DNA of 41,653 nucleotides from Candidatus Jingweiarchaeum tengchongense (lineage in GTDB: Archaea; Nanobdellota; Nanobdellia; Jingweiarchaeales; Jingweiarchaeaceae). Position 1 is the stretch's first letter. Every line of letters starts with the position of its first letter. A program made the position numbers and the translations under genes. Shown one piece after another: positions 24,098 through 32,100 of the stretch. The stretch is from NCBI GenBank assembly GCA_025920705.1, contig JAPDLJ010000009.1, positions 1 through 41,653 of the forward strand. Direction: 5' to 3'. The notes beneath the pieces are model-generated. The model did no database searches, was not told the origin of the DNA, and worked only from the letters and a program-made list of their open reading frames with translations.

Positions 24098-24826
24098 TTA
24101 TCCTTTTAATAAGAACATTATCAATATACCCAGAATAAATACAAAAAAGATTGGTAATGATTTTTTCAAACTTATCTCTTTCTTTATTTCTGGTATCAGA
24201 TCAGTAGCAGCTATGTAAACGAAGCCACCTGCTGCGAATGGTAATAGAAAAAAAGATGAAGAAATTAGATTGTAATAAAGGAAATAAGCGAAAATGCCAC
24301 CAGCAATTGCAGCTAGCGCACAAATGAAATTAAAGAGTAGCGCTTTTGTTCTATTAATACCGGCATAAAGTAATACACCAAAATCCCCTATTTCTTGTGG
24401 AATCTCATGCAATGCAATTGCAAATGTGGTTGTTACTCCTAAACTTAAATTGGATAAAAAACTAGCTGCGATTATTATACCATCAACGAAATTGTGTATT
24501 CCATCGCCTAACAAATTCAAATAAGCGAATGTATGTATCGAACATTTACCATCATGGCAATGTCGCCAATGTAGTATTTTCTCAATAAAAAAGAATAAGA
24601 CAAAGCCGATTAGCACAAAGGAAAATACATTTTCTGAGCTTTGCTTAATTGCTTCTGGTATTAGGTGTAAGAACGCTCCACCCATCAATGCACCAGCAGA
24701 AAGTGCAACTAGAACTAACAGCATTCTTTTGAGTTGTTCTTCCTTTAATGCTAATGAGAAGACCCCGATGAAGGAGATTAAGCTAACAAAAAATGTACTA
24801 GCAATGATCAAAATCAAAATATCCAT
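24098..24826 (-). CDS. ZIP family divalent metal transporter
   Basis: 242 residues with eight predicted membrane helices. Metal-site helices IV and V are visible: DGIHNFVDGIIIAASFL and ALHEIPQEIGDFGVLLYAG. HLIPEA lies in helix II. The cytoplasmic loop HWRHCHDGKCSIHTF is a His/Cys metal-binding loop. It takes up zinc, iron or manganese. It is divergent from the DtxR-Feo operon, so both could be controlled from the shared 150-bp region; the palindrome at 24957-24972 lies close to the other gene. Confidence 0.9.
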   Translation of the reverse strand: MDILILIIASTFFVSLISFIGVFSLALKEEQLKRMLLVLVALSAGALMGGAFLHLIPEAIKQSSENVFSFVLIGFVLFFFIEKILHWRHCHDGKCSIHTFAYLNLLGDGIHNFVDGIIIAASFLSNLSLGVTTTFAIALHEIPQEIGDFGVLLYAGINRTKALLFNFICALAAIAGGIFAYFLYYNLISSSFFLLPFAAGGFVYIAATDLIPEIKKEISLKKSLPIFFVFILGILIMFLLKG

Positions 24827-24944
24827 ATCAAGTGGATAAATAAAATAAAATATTTAAACATATTGGATTTCATAGATTTAGTTTGGTAGATATAGAAAGA
24901 GGGTATAATAAAATGATGAGTATTCGTCTCCAAATGTAATAAAT

Positions 24945-24954
24945 GTTAAATATA
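24945..24954 (+). promoter_or_regulatory. TATA box of the DtxR-Feo operon
   Basis: TTAAATATAA lies 21-30 bp upstream of the ATG at 24975, giving a leaderless start. The operator palindrome lies between it and the start codon. Confidence 0.5.
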
Positions 24955-24956
24955 AG

Positions 24957-24972
24957 TTTAGGTTAACCTAAA
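24957..24972 (+). promoter_or_regulatory. DtxR-family operator palindrome
   Basis: TTTAGGTTAACCTAAA is a perfect 16-bp palindrome ending two bases before the start codon of the DtxR gene. Its TTAGGTTA..CCTAA core closely resembles known DtxR/IdeR iron boxes (TTAGGTTAGSCTAACCTAA). Binding there would block transcription start, so metal-dependent autorepression of the regulator and Feo genes is expected. Confidence 0.75.
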
Positions 24973-24974
24973 TC

Positions 24975-25355
24975 ATGGTTAGTGTAAGGGAAGAGGATTA
25001 CTTAAAAAATATTTACGAGATTACAAAAACAAAAAAATTGGCGAAAACAAGAGAAATAGCAAGAAAGATGAGAGTATCTGATGCTAGCGTTTCTGAAATA
25101 ATTGCAAAACTTAAAGAGAAAGGTCTTGTAATAAAAGAACCATACAAGGAAATAAGATTAACAAAAAAAGGTGAGGAAATAGCCAAAGATACAATCAAAA
25201 AACATGAGACAGTAGAAAGATTTCTTTCTGATGTACTCAAAATTAAAAGAGATGCGCATAGAGAAGCTGAGAAACTTGAACACATAATTTCAAAAAAATC
25301 TTTAGAAAAGATGTGTGTTTTCTCAGATCTAAAAAATATGCTCCTAAAATACTAA
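24975..25355 (+). CDS. DtxR/MntR family metal-dependent regulator
   Basis: 126 residues. N-terminal winged helix (about 1-65; TREIARKMRVSDASVSEIIAKLKEKGLV) and a dimerisation/metal domain: H and E in KHETVE, then DAHREAEKLEHIIS. There DtxR's Cys102 position appears to be Glu, as in MntR; the second residue pair E-H is kept. It probably senses iron or manganese and binds the palindrome just upstream. The C-terminus stops early (at KMCVFSDLKNMLLKY), and the SH3-like FeoA domain often present in this family continues in the -1 frame. See the slippery site at 25331-25337. Confidence 0.88.
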   Translation: MVSVREEDYLKNIYEITKTKKLAKTREIARKMRVSDASVSEIIAKLKEKGLVIKEPYKEIRLTKKGEEIAKDTIKKHETVERFLSDVLKIKRDAHREAEKLEHIISKKSLEKMCVFSDLKNMLLKY

Positions 25356-25579
25356 AACTAAGTGAAATAGACACCTATCAAAAAGCAAAAATTGTTTTAA
25401 TTAAAATTGAAACAGATGAAATTTTGGAACGCTTGAGTGCGATGGGTCTTGTGCCAGGTGCAGAAATAGAAGTAATAAGGGGTATGGTAAAAGGACCGAT
25501 GATTGTGAAGGTAAAGGGGAGTAAGATTGCGCTTGGTGATGATATTGCATCAAAAATATTTGTTAAAGTGAAAAAATGA
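25313..25579 (+). CDS. feoA: FeoA domain, overlapping DtxR in the -1 frame
   Basis: The FeoA/SH3-like core is ILKLSEIDTYQKAKIVLI..LERLSAMGLVPGAEIEV..GPMIVKVKGSKIALGDDIASKIFV. The only usual start in frame is GTG 25313, inside the regulator gene, with no clear Shine-Dalgarno; it would put 13 unlikely residues (CFLRSKKYAP...) ahead of the domain. Either this is a separate FeoA helping FeoB, or it is the C-terminal domain of the DtxR protein reached by frameshift. Its end overlaps feoB by four bases (ATGA). The domain call is firm; its expression mode is uncertain. Confidence 0.75.
   Translation: MCFLRSKKYAPKILKLSEIDTYQKAKIVLIKIETDEILERLSAMGLVPGAEIEVIRGMVKGPMIVKVKGSKIALGDDIASKIFVKVKK
25331..25337 (+). 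other. Candidate -1 frameshift heptamer A_AAA_AAT
   Basis: In the regulator's frame the codons are CTA AAA AAT, giving A_AAA_AAT, a textbook X_XXY_YYZ slippery heptamer. The FeoA reading frame lies exactly in -1, and a slip here would join regulator residues 1-120 to the FeoA domain, making a protein of about 201 residues. No stimulatory structure was demonstrated. Confidence 0.4.
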
Positions 25580-27522
25580 AAAGAATAAAGATTGCGCTTG
25601 TTGGAAATCCAAATGTCGGAAAAAGCTGTGTTTTTAATTATTTAACTGGATTAGGTCAAATTGTTTCAAATTGGCCTGGAAAAACAGTCGAGGTTGCAAC
25701 TGGTAAAACAAGATTCAGTAATTATGAAATTGATGTGATTGATCTACCCGGTACATATGCAATAGGAAATGCTTCTGATGATGAGATAGTAACAAAAGAA
25801 TATATTTTAAAGGAAAAACCAGACGTAATTGTAAATATTGTTGATGCTACGCTTCTTGAAAGAAATCTATTTTTAACACTACAGCTGATCGAGTTAAAAG
25901 TTCCTATCGTAATTGCATTGAATTTCATTGAAGAATCAAAAGATAAAGGAATTGAAATCGATGTAAAAAATTTAGAAAAAATGCTTGGTGTTCCAATCGT
26001 TCCGATTGATGCTCTGAGAGGATATGGGATTAATGAACTAATAAAAACATGTATTGCGATTGTGAACAAAAGAAAAAAGTTGAAATTCATCAAAATAGAA
26101 TATGATGACCACATTGAAAGAGCGATAAAAGCACTATGTAAATTCATTCCAAATAAACAAAAATTGATGAATAAAAGGGCGTTTTCTTTGCGCATTCTTG
26201 AAGGGGATGAAGAGCTGTTAAAAGAATTGATGATGCTAAATCCAAAAAATAAGGTAACTATTGAATTAATATTACCAGAGCTTAGGTCAATTCATAGAGA
26301 AATATCTATTCAAATAGCTAAGGAGCGCTATGGGATTGCTTCTTCTATTGCAAAAAAAGTGATCAAATTAAAAAAACCAAAGTATTCAAAGCAAGAATTG
26401 CTTGATAGGATCACAACAGAACCACGCACTGGTTTATTAGTAATGCTCATTGTCATGTTTCTTATCTTCTTTTCAATCTTTTATCTTGGTTCGATTTTAG
26501 AGGAGATGATCAGTTATTTATTAGAAAATTACTATTCGCCAATGCTTACCTCATTACTCAATTTAATACCGAGTACATTAATTAAGGAAACATTAACTTT
26601 TGCATTAGTTCTGGGGATAGAGTCAGGTCTAGTAATTGCGATCCCTTACATTTTTACATATTATCTTGTAATCTCAATATTAGAAGACATTGGTTATCTA
26701 CCGAGAATGGCTTATTTAATGGATAAATTAATGCATCGAATTGGATTACATGGTAAATCAATAATTCCAATGTTCCTGGGTTTTGGTTGTAATGTACCTG
26801 CAATACTTGCAACGAGGATATTACCAAGTAAAAGAGAACGATTTTTAACATCAATCTTAGTACTACTTATACCGTGCTCTGCTAGAACTGCAATTATTCT
26901 TGGTGCTGTTGGAAAATATTTGGGTGTCTTATATGCACTCTCAATTTATGCACTTGTCTTGATTTTAATATTTATTGTTGGTAAAATATTGGCAAAGAAG
27001 TTACCTGGGGAATCAACTGGGCTAATCATGGAAATGCCTCCTTACCGAATACCTTTAATCAGCGCAATCCTAAAAAAGACATGGATAAGAATAAAAGACT
27101 TCATTTACATTGCATTTCCCTTAATAGTCATAGGGAGTGGTGTCTTGGGTCTATTAAAAGAAAGTGGTCTCATTTACGCAATCATTGTACCAATGAGACC
27201 AATCGTTTCTGGTTGGCTAATGCTTCCTGATGTTGCTGGATTGGGATTAATTTATGGTGTATTGAGGAAAGAAATGGCATTAGAGATGTTAGTAGTCCTA
27301 GCTGGAGGAAACAAGAACTTGCTTACTTTTATGACATCCGCACAGATGTTTGTTTTTTCACTAGTTTCAGCGATTTATGTGCCATGTATTGCTACAATTG
27401 CAGTTTTAGCGCATGAATTTGGATGGAAAAAAGCAATTTTGACATCACTCTTAACAATCTTTATTGCATTAATTTTCGGTGGAATTGTTGCAAGAGTAAT
27501 TTTTTATTTTAACTTAATATAA
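25576..27522 (+). CDS. feoB: Ferrous iron transporter FeoB
   Basis: 648 residues. The cytoplasmic GTPase domain has G1 GNPNVGKS (about 10-17), switch region NWPGKTVEVATG and G3 DLPG. G4, normally NxxD, is NFIE. A helical spacer (about 170-270) follows, then the Gate-type membrane domain with about eight helices. It shows signature segments ESGLVIAIPYIF, GYLPRMAYLMD, GFGCNVPAILATR and LIPCSARTAI, with the Cys of the iron path. It imports Fe(II). The short N-terminus and absence of FeoC are normal for archaea. It overlaps feoA by four bases. Confidence 0.95.
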   Translation: MKRIKIALVGNPNVGKSCVFNYLTGLGQIVSNWPGKTVEVATGKTRFSNYEIDVIDLPGTYAIGNASDDEIVTKEYILKEKPDVIVNIVDATLLERNLFLTLQLIELKVPIVIALNFIEESKDKGIEIDVKNLEKMLGVPIVPIDALRGYGINELIKTCIAIVNKRKKLKFIKIEYDDHIERAIKALCKFIPNKQKLMNKRAFSLRILEGDEELLKELMMLNPKNKVTIELILPELRSIHREISIQIAKERYGIASSIAKKVIKLKKPKYSKQELLDRITTEPRTGLLVMLIVMFLIFFSIFYLGSILEEMISYLLENYYSPMLTSLLNLIPSTLIKETLTFALVLGIESGLVIAIPYIFTYYLVISILEDIGYLPRMAYLMDKLMHRIGLHGKSIIPMFLGFGCNVPAILATRILPSKRERFLTSILVLLIPCSARTAIILGAVGKYLGVLYALSIYALVLILIFIVGKILAKKLPGESTGLIMEMPPYRIPLISAILKKTWIRIKDFIYIAFPLIVIGSGVLGLLKESGLIYAIIVPMRPIVSGWLMLPDVAGLGLIYGVLRKEMALEMLVVLAGGNKNLLTFMTSAQMFVFSLVSAIYVPCIATIAVLAHEFGWKKAILTSLLTIFIALIFGGIVARVIFYFNLI

Positions 27523-27536
27523 TTAAAAAATAAAAT

Positions 27537-27764
27537 TTAAACAAATAATTGTTGTTCGATTTCTGTTGTATTCACTTGCAATTTATTAAGCTCTTCTATA
27601 AGCGATTGATATGCCATTTCCTCAGTTATTTGTGAGGCCTCTTGCGCAACACCTTGTGTTGCTTGTTGTGTTGCATTTGTTGAAGTCACTTGTTGACTTA
27701 CGCAACCATAGATAAGTATTAAGAAAAGCAATGTAATTGGAATTAAGTAGTAGATTCTGCTCAT
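27537..27764 (-). CDS. Small Thr/Gln-rich lipoprotein
   Basis: 75 residues: signal helix (YYLIPITLLFLILI) with lipobox IYGC (Cys21), then a Gln/Thr/Ala-rich linker (SQQVTSTNATQQATQG) and a helix (EEMAYQSLIEELNKLQ). It resembles a short tethering lipoprotein without a catalytic domain. It starts directly behind the stop of the Cys-repeat protein gene, so the pair is likely co-expressed and may act together at the cell surface. Confidence 0.7.
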   Translation of the reverse strand: MSRIYYLIPITLLFLILIYGCVSQQVTSTNATQQATQGVAQEASQITEEMAYQSLIEELNKLQVNTTEIEQQLFV

Positions 27765-28826
27765 TTATGTACACCTCACATCTGTTGGGTTTATTTGACA
27801 ATAAGTTACTTTTGCTGCGATACAAGCTACATATCTTGGATTGTCCTCACAGAAATTTCGGAGGGCATTTAAACAATTCTCGTCTGTCGGATTTGCATTG
27901 CAGTACCTTTTTGCTATTTCAATGCATCTCCAGTCCTTTGGATGATCTTTGCAATAATTTGTGGCCATTGTTCTAATTGTTCCACACATTGTTTCATTTG
28001 GATTTGCTTGACAATACTTATACGCAGCTTTGTAGCAATTTTCGTCCCATGGGTGATTCCTACAATACTCCAATGCTAAATCCCTACATCTTGTATCATT
28101 TGTGTGTGTCCTACAATAATCAACGATTATGTTTTTACACAATGGGTTCGTTGGATTAGCAGTGCAGAACTTCTCAAATGCCTCCCTACACCTCAAATCA
28201 TCCATATTTTCTCTACAATACTGGTAAACCAGGTGCTTACATCTATCATCCGTAGGATGGTCTCTGCAGTACGCAGCAATTCTTTCCCTACAATTTTCGC
28301 TACTGACATTACATCGATAATTCAATCCGAGTCCTTTACATTGCTCATTTTCTGGATGTTCCTTACAGTACTCACCAATTGCAAATCCCTTTTCATCATT
28401 TGTCAATTCTCTTCTGATTCCTATAATATATACATTGTAGTTTATACTATTTACAACTGCGCTTCCAACCCATATTTCAACATTTTCCCTGTAAAACTTT
28501 GTCAAATTTATTGTACCTATCTCTGTCATATTCGTTGTCATTATCGTCGCGCTAAATGAACCATTCTCAACAACGATGTTTTTCAATAAATAAACTGTCT
28601 TATCATGTATTGCAACTCCAACTCTAACCTCTGTATTGTTTATCCTTATTTCACCGACTGCAATCTTGAATATGTGGAAATCATAAGGGTCTTGTGTATT
28701 AATTGCTAGTCCCTGACCGATTGCGTGTAATTTTTTGAAACTTACATTTGGTCTTAATTGTGCAAATACTGTTGAGAAAATAGCTAATGATGCAACCAAA
28801 ACAAAAAGTAGTTTATTTTTATTCAT
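27765..28826 (-). CDS. Secreted protein with twelve Cys-pair repeats
   Basis: 353 residues. An N-terminal signal peptide (about 1-22, ending VFA-Q) is followed by a beta-rich domain (about 24-140, with NNT/NMT/NLT sites). The rest (152-353) is a run of about twelve 17-residue units of the form Y-C-x3-(N/H)-P-x-(D/E)-x2-C-x6. It contains 24 Cys alternately nine and eight residues apart. Cys are strictly periodic, so each unit probably makes a helical hairpin closed by a disulfide. I recognise no family. Its disulfides would depend on the DsbA/CcdA-like proteins encoded nearby. It precedes the small lipoprotein without a gap. Confidence 0.8.
   Translation of the reverse strand: MNKNKLLFVLVASLAIFSTVFAQLRPNVSFKKLHAIGQGLAINTQDPYDFHIFKIAVGEIRINNTEVRVGVAIHDKTVYLLKNIVVENGSFSATIMTTNMTEIGTINLTKFYRENVEIWVGSAVVNSINYNVYIIGIRRELTNDEKGFAIGEYCKEHPENEQCKGLGLNYRCNVSSENCRERIAAYCRDHPTDDRCKHLVYQYCRENMDDLRCREAFEKFCTANPTNPLCKNIIVDYCRTHTNDTRCRDLALEYCRNHPWDENCYKAAYKYCQANPNETMCGTIRTMATNYCKDHPKDWRCIEIAKRYCNANPTDENCLNALRNFCEDNPRYVACIAAKVTYCQINPTDVRCT
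27768..28370 (-). repeat. Protein-coding tandem repeat, about 51 bp x 12
   Basis: Codons for residues 153-353 of the Cys-repeat protein. The unit is about 51 bp (17 residues). Most steps between second-position Cys are exactly nine then eight residues (first Cys 154, last 352). Deviations are at residues 163-187 (spacing 9, 7, 8) and 281-292 (three extra residues). Units are diverged at DNA level, so it is an old array. Confidence 0.85.
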
Positions 28827-28914
28827 TTTTTCACCTTTTGTTATAAAGCTTAATAAAAATGGAGAAAATAAAGTTTTCTAATTATTAACTTGAGAAAGTG
28901 ATTAAAAAAAAGAA

Positions 28915-29877
28915 TTAATCTCTAATTCCTTCGTTCGTTATTCTAAAAATCGCTTCTCCTTCCGGTAGATCTGGACTATCAATCATTCTTGCAACTCTTT
29001 TGTCTCCCTTTGCCTTTCTTAAGTATATACGATAGGTTGAGGAATGACCAAGTACATGACCACCAATCGGCGCGGTTGGATCTCCAAAGAATATGTCTGG
29101 CTTTGCCATTACTTGGTTCGTTACATAAACCGCAAGATTGTATCTATCTGCTAGTCTTTGTAAAAAGTGAATGTGCTGATTCAATTTTTGCTGCCTATCA
29201 GCAAGCGTTCCTCTTCCTATGTACTCCGCTCTGAAAAGTGCAGTCAGACTATCAACAACGATGAGCTTAACTGGTACTTTCTCTCTTATCAAATCTGGAA
29301 TTTTCTCAGCAAGAAGTATTTGATGATCACTTGAATATGCTCTTGCAACCTTTATTCGATTAAGAGCTTCCTTTGGGTCCAATCCGACTGCCTTTGCCAT
29401 ATCAATGATTCTTACTGGTCTAAAAGTGCCTTCTGTATCAATAAATACAGCGCATGCATTCAATCCACCTTTTTCCATTGGTAATTGCACATTAACGCAA
29501 AGTTGAAATCCAAGCTGTGTCTTAGATGCGCCAAATGGACCATAAGCTTCCGTAATGCTTTGCGTTGCTATTCCACCACCGAGAAGTGTGTCCAGTGCCT
29601 TGCTACCGGTTGTTATTCTATAAATGTCTTTTTGTTTCTCCAGTAGCTCATTACCAGAGATAAAACCCATCTTCAATTTTTTTCTCGCTTCAATAATGAT
29701 CTTCCTTGCAGTTGCCTCTCCGAGCTCACAGACTTCAGCCAATGTTGTCGGAGGAGCAGTTGCAATTGCCATTAGATCAGAAAAGCCGGCATCCTTAAGT
29801 TTTTTAGCAGTTGCTTCTCCTACGCCGGATAGCTTCTCAATCTCAAGTTCTTCTTCCTTCTCTGTCATTTTGCCCAT
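28915..29877 (-). CDS. radA: DNA repair and recombination protein RadA
   Basis: 320 residues from ATG 29877; GTG 29886 and ATG 29868 are alternatives, and TATA-like TTATAAG (about 29900) supports 29877. An N-terminal helix-hairpin-helix domain (about 10-60; [20 protein letters not shown]) is followed by the RecA-fold core. Walker A reads GPFGASKTQ instead of the archaeal norm GEFGSGKTQ: Ser replaces the Gly before Lys and Pro the Glu. Walker B is [13 protein letters not shown], loop L1/L2 region [29 protein letters not shown]. It catalyses strand exchange. Everything else is typical, so it is likely functional. Confidence 0.95.
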   Translation of the reverse strand: MGKMTEKEEELEIEKLSGVGEATAKKLKDAGFSDLMAIATAPPTTLAEVCELGEATARKIIIEARKKLKMGFISGNELLEKQKDIYRITTGSKALDTLLGGGIATQSITEAYGPFGASKTQLGFQLCVNVQLPMEKGGLNACAVFIDTEGTFRPVRIIDMAKAVGLDPKEALNRIKVARAYSSDHQILLAEKIPDLIREKVPVKLIVVDSLTALFRAEYIGRGTLADRQQKLNQHIHFLQRLADRYNLAVYVTNQVMAKPDIFFGDPTAPIGGHVLGHSSTYRIYLRKAKGDKRVARMIDSPDLPEGEAIFRITNEGIRD

Positions 29878-29954
29878 ATTTTTCACTAGTTTTATTCTTA
29901 TAATTCTTTGCTTTTAAGTATTCCTGGCTTATTTCCATTTTTCCATTTATTTGA

Positions 29955-29969
29955 TACTATTAAATAGTA
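29955..29969. promoter_or_regulatory. Inverted repeat upstream of the metzincin-like gene
   Basis: TACTATT-A-AATAGTA has perfect 7-bp arms. It lies 37 bp before the ATG at 30006 and just upstream of an AT-rich TATA-like AAAATATTTAAAG (29972-29984), so it could be an operator. It also lies in the shared region with radA, 78 bp from its start. Confidence 0.35.
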
Positions 29970-30005
29970 GTAAAATATTTAAAGAATGAAAGTATCTTTA
30001 AAAGT

Positions 30006-30818
30006 ATGAAAAAAGGACAAATGCTAAAACCAAAGATAAAGATAATTGGTGTAGACATATTGCAAAAGCGAATGATAAAAATACCTTATGACTATAGAAA
30101 AGGTGGTGAGTTTTTAATAGAAATTGGAGAAAGGTATTATCCTGTTGATGAGAGGTTATTGAATAAAGTTGGAGATTATCTTGTTTCAAAACTTGGTTTT
30201 TTTGGTGATTATGAAATTAAAAAAATCACATATGAAACAAAAACAAATCTATGGGATTTTCCGGGTGAGTTCAATTTAAAGAGAAATGAGTTGATAAATA
30301 AAGTGATTAAAGAAGCAAGGGATGGTAGAAGAGCAGATAAGGAAATAGAAGAAATATTAAATGATGAATCCTTCATGCCGGTAATCGGTGGTCATCGCCT
30401 GCAAAGGGAACTTGAAAGTAAGGATTTGAAACCAAATAAAACAACAGACGTGATAGCACTTATTGGCTTAGATAGACTTGCTGATGATTCAATCATGTCA
30501 ATTGTATTGAATTCCAACATTGGAGAAGGAATTTTTTATGCGGATCGATTGGCTGGTGCCGGAGATAAAATACCAATTTGTTCATTTGAAGCATATAGAA
30601 ACATCATAAAAGAAACATCAAACAAAGAAATTTCTGATGAAGAATCGGCAATCGGTATTGTCCTTCACGAGTTGATTGAGCACCACTTTCCAGAATTTGT
30701 GAAAAGATTGAATAAACATGAAGGGTGTTGCTTGACACATCCACCAACTAGTAGTCTGATTTGTGATGAATGTATGGGAAAATTAAAAGGAATGATGGAA
30801 AAATTTAGAACATCCTGA
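30006..30818 (+). CDS. Uncharacterised protein with metzincin-like metal site
   Basis: 270 residues, not assigned firmly. The C-terminal third has IVLHELIEHH (HE-x3-H, one residue longer than HExxH), then HEGCC and a CDEC pair. The layout 'HE..H..., HxxCC, CxxC', preceded by DVIALIGLDRLADDS and an ADRLAG segment, recalls archaemetzincin (M54), whose motif is HExxHxxGxxHC..CxxC. The spacing does not fit that consensus, so it could be a diverged or inactive relative or an unrelated zinc protein. It converges with mat and overlaps it by 14 bp. Confidence 0.6.
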   Translation: MKKGQMLKPKIKIIGVDILQKRMIKIPYDYRKGGEFLIEIGERYYPVDERLLNKVGDYLVSKLGFFGDYEIKKITYETKTNLWDFPGEFNLKRNELINKVIKEARDGRRADKEIEEILNDESFMPVIGGHRLQRELESKDLKPNKTTDVIALIGLDRLADDSIMSIVLNSNIGEGIFYADRLAGAGDKIPICSFEAYRNIIKETSNKEISDEESAIGIVLHELIEHHFPEFVKRLNKHEGCCLTHPPTSSLICDECMGKLKGMMEKFRTS

Positions 30819-32004
30819 CATTTCCTTTAATTATTTCATCACTTATTTTTTTAATATTGTTGAGCTCGCTAATAACTAGATCTTTAATTTCTTCGGCCGT
30901 CTTCTTGTCCAGCTTAATTCCGTCCTTAAGAATGAGTTGACATGAAGTAATCACAGGTTCGTTTATTGGTCTACCTATTTCACTTAGAATTTTAACATAA
31001 CTCTCTTCGATTTCTGGAATCTGGACAATTTTCTCAGCAATTCGCTGTGCAAGTACACTATAAAGTTTTCCTGTATGAATCTCAGTATTTTTTCCAGCAC
31101 TTGCTTCTATGCTCATCTGCCTTCCGAATGGTATAACTCCATTCACTCGATTGCCACGCCCAACTTCACCATCATCTCCAGACTCTGCACTTGTGCCAGT
31201 TACAGTAAGATAACATCCGTCAATTCCTCTATCCTTTCTATCGAGTGTGTTCAACTTAACTATAATTCTTCTACAGTCTTTATTCACAAAGTTTTCAATT
31301 GCATCTTTGATTTCATCTTTCTTAGAAAAATAATCTTCAGTACTTTCTACCAATGAATCTATCATTGCCATTGCAATTGTTAATTCAATATTTTTTCCAT
31401 TTCTAACACCCATTACTTTTATGTCTTCTCCAGAGAAAGGAAATTCTTTTTTAAATTCCTTTGAATTTAAATAACCCTCTGTATCAACTACTAATTTTTC
31501 AAGTCTTGAAAGCGGCGCATAACCAACACCAACGCTAGTATCATTTGCAATTGGAAATTTACTCTTTCTTTCAAGGATATCAGTAAGCGCGGCTGATCCT
31601 TGTCTAGTTTTTATTACCCATTTAATGTGTTCATCAGGATTTAAATAACGAAAGTTTTTCCTGATGTAATCCTTTGCTGCATTTTCAGAAATTTCTTTAA
31701 TTGGAATCTCTTTGTGATCAACAAAGGTTGTGGCCCTCCCAGAAACAATTATTTCAATTGGCTCGATCACTTTCCCTCCACCGAACGCAACTTCTGATCT
31801 ACCTGCATGTAAAAGTGTCTTGTCCACATTATAGTGTAGTATCTTACCAAAGTTCCTTGAGTAATAATTACAGAGCGCATTTGATATTGATTCAACAACT
31901 CCGTCGCAGATCGTGTCTGGATGTCCAATTCCCTTCCTCTCAACAATCTCTACTTTCTGCTTCTCAATTGGCGCATGAGGTAATTGCTCAACTACGACTT
32001 TCAT
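30805..32004 (-). CDS. mat: S-adenosylmethionine synthetase, archaeal type
   Basis: 399 residues from ATG 32004. A start at 32043 would add 13 hydrophobic residues, but the TATA-like CTTATAAATT (about 32023-32032, minus strand) would lie inside it, so 32004 is preferred. Conserved segments include [72 protein letters not shown] and [11 protein letters not shown]. It makes S-adenosylmethionine from ATP and methionine and feeds methyltransferases such as the one at 39709-40419 and the C/D sRNA machine. All motifs are intact. Confidence 0.95.
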   Translation of the reverse strand: MKVVVEQLPHAPIEKQKVEIVERKGIGHPDTICDGVVESISNALCNYYSRNFGKILHYNVDKTLLHAGRSEVAFGGGKVIEPIEIIVSGRATTFVDHKEIPIKEISENAAKDYIRKNFRYLNPDEHIKWVIKTRQGSAALTDILERKSKFPIANDTSVGVGYAPLSRLEKLVVDTEGYLNSKEFKKEFPFSGEDIKVMGVRNGKNIELTIAMAMIDSLVESTEDYFSKKDEIKDAIENFVNKDCRRIIVKLNTLDRKDRGIDGCYLTVTGTSAESGDDGEVGRGNRVNGVIPFGRQMSIEASAGKNTEIHTGKLYSVLAQRIAEKIVQIPEIEESYVKILSEIGRPINEPVITSCQLILKDGIKLDKKTAEEIKDLVISELNNIKKISDEIIKGNVRMF

Positions 32005-32100
32005 AATATTAAACCGGTAAACACAATTTATAAGTATTTTCATTATTATCGTAAAGTTGTAACAATTTTATATTATTATGTTATTCCTTGATATCAACCT

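Noticed and set aside
24911-24920. ATGATGA resembling a C box upstream of the DtxR gene
   Set aside because: No D, C' or D' boxes follow at proper distance, so it is not a C/D sRNA.
30658-30690. Classical zinc-protease HExxH reading of the HELIEHH segment
   Set aside because: The motif is HE-x3-H, not HExxH. I kept only a cautious metzincin-like description.
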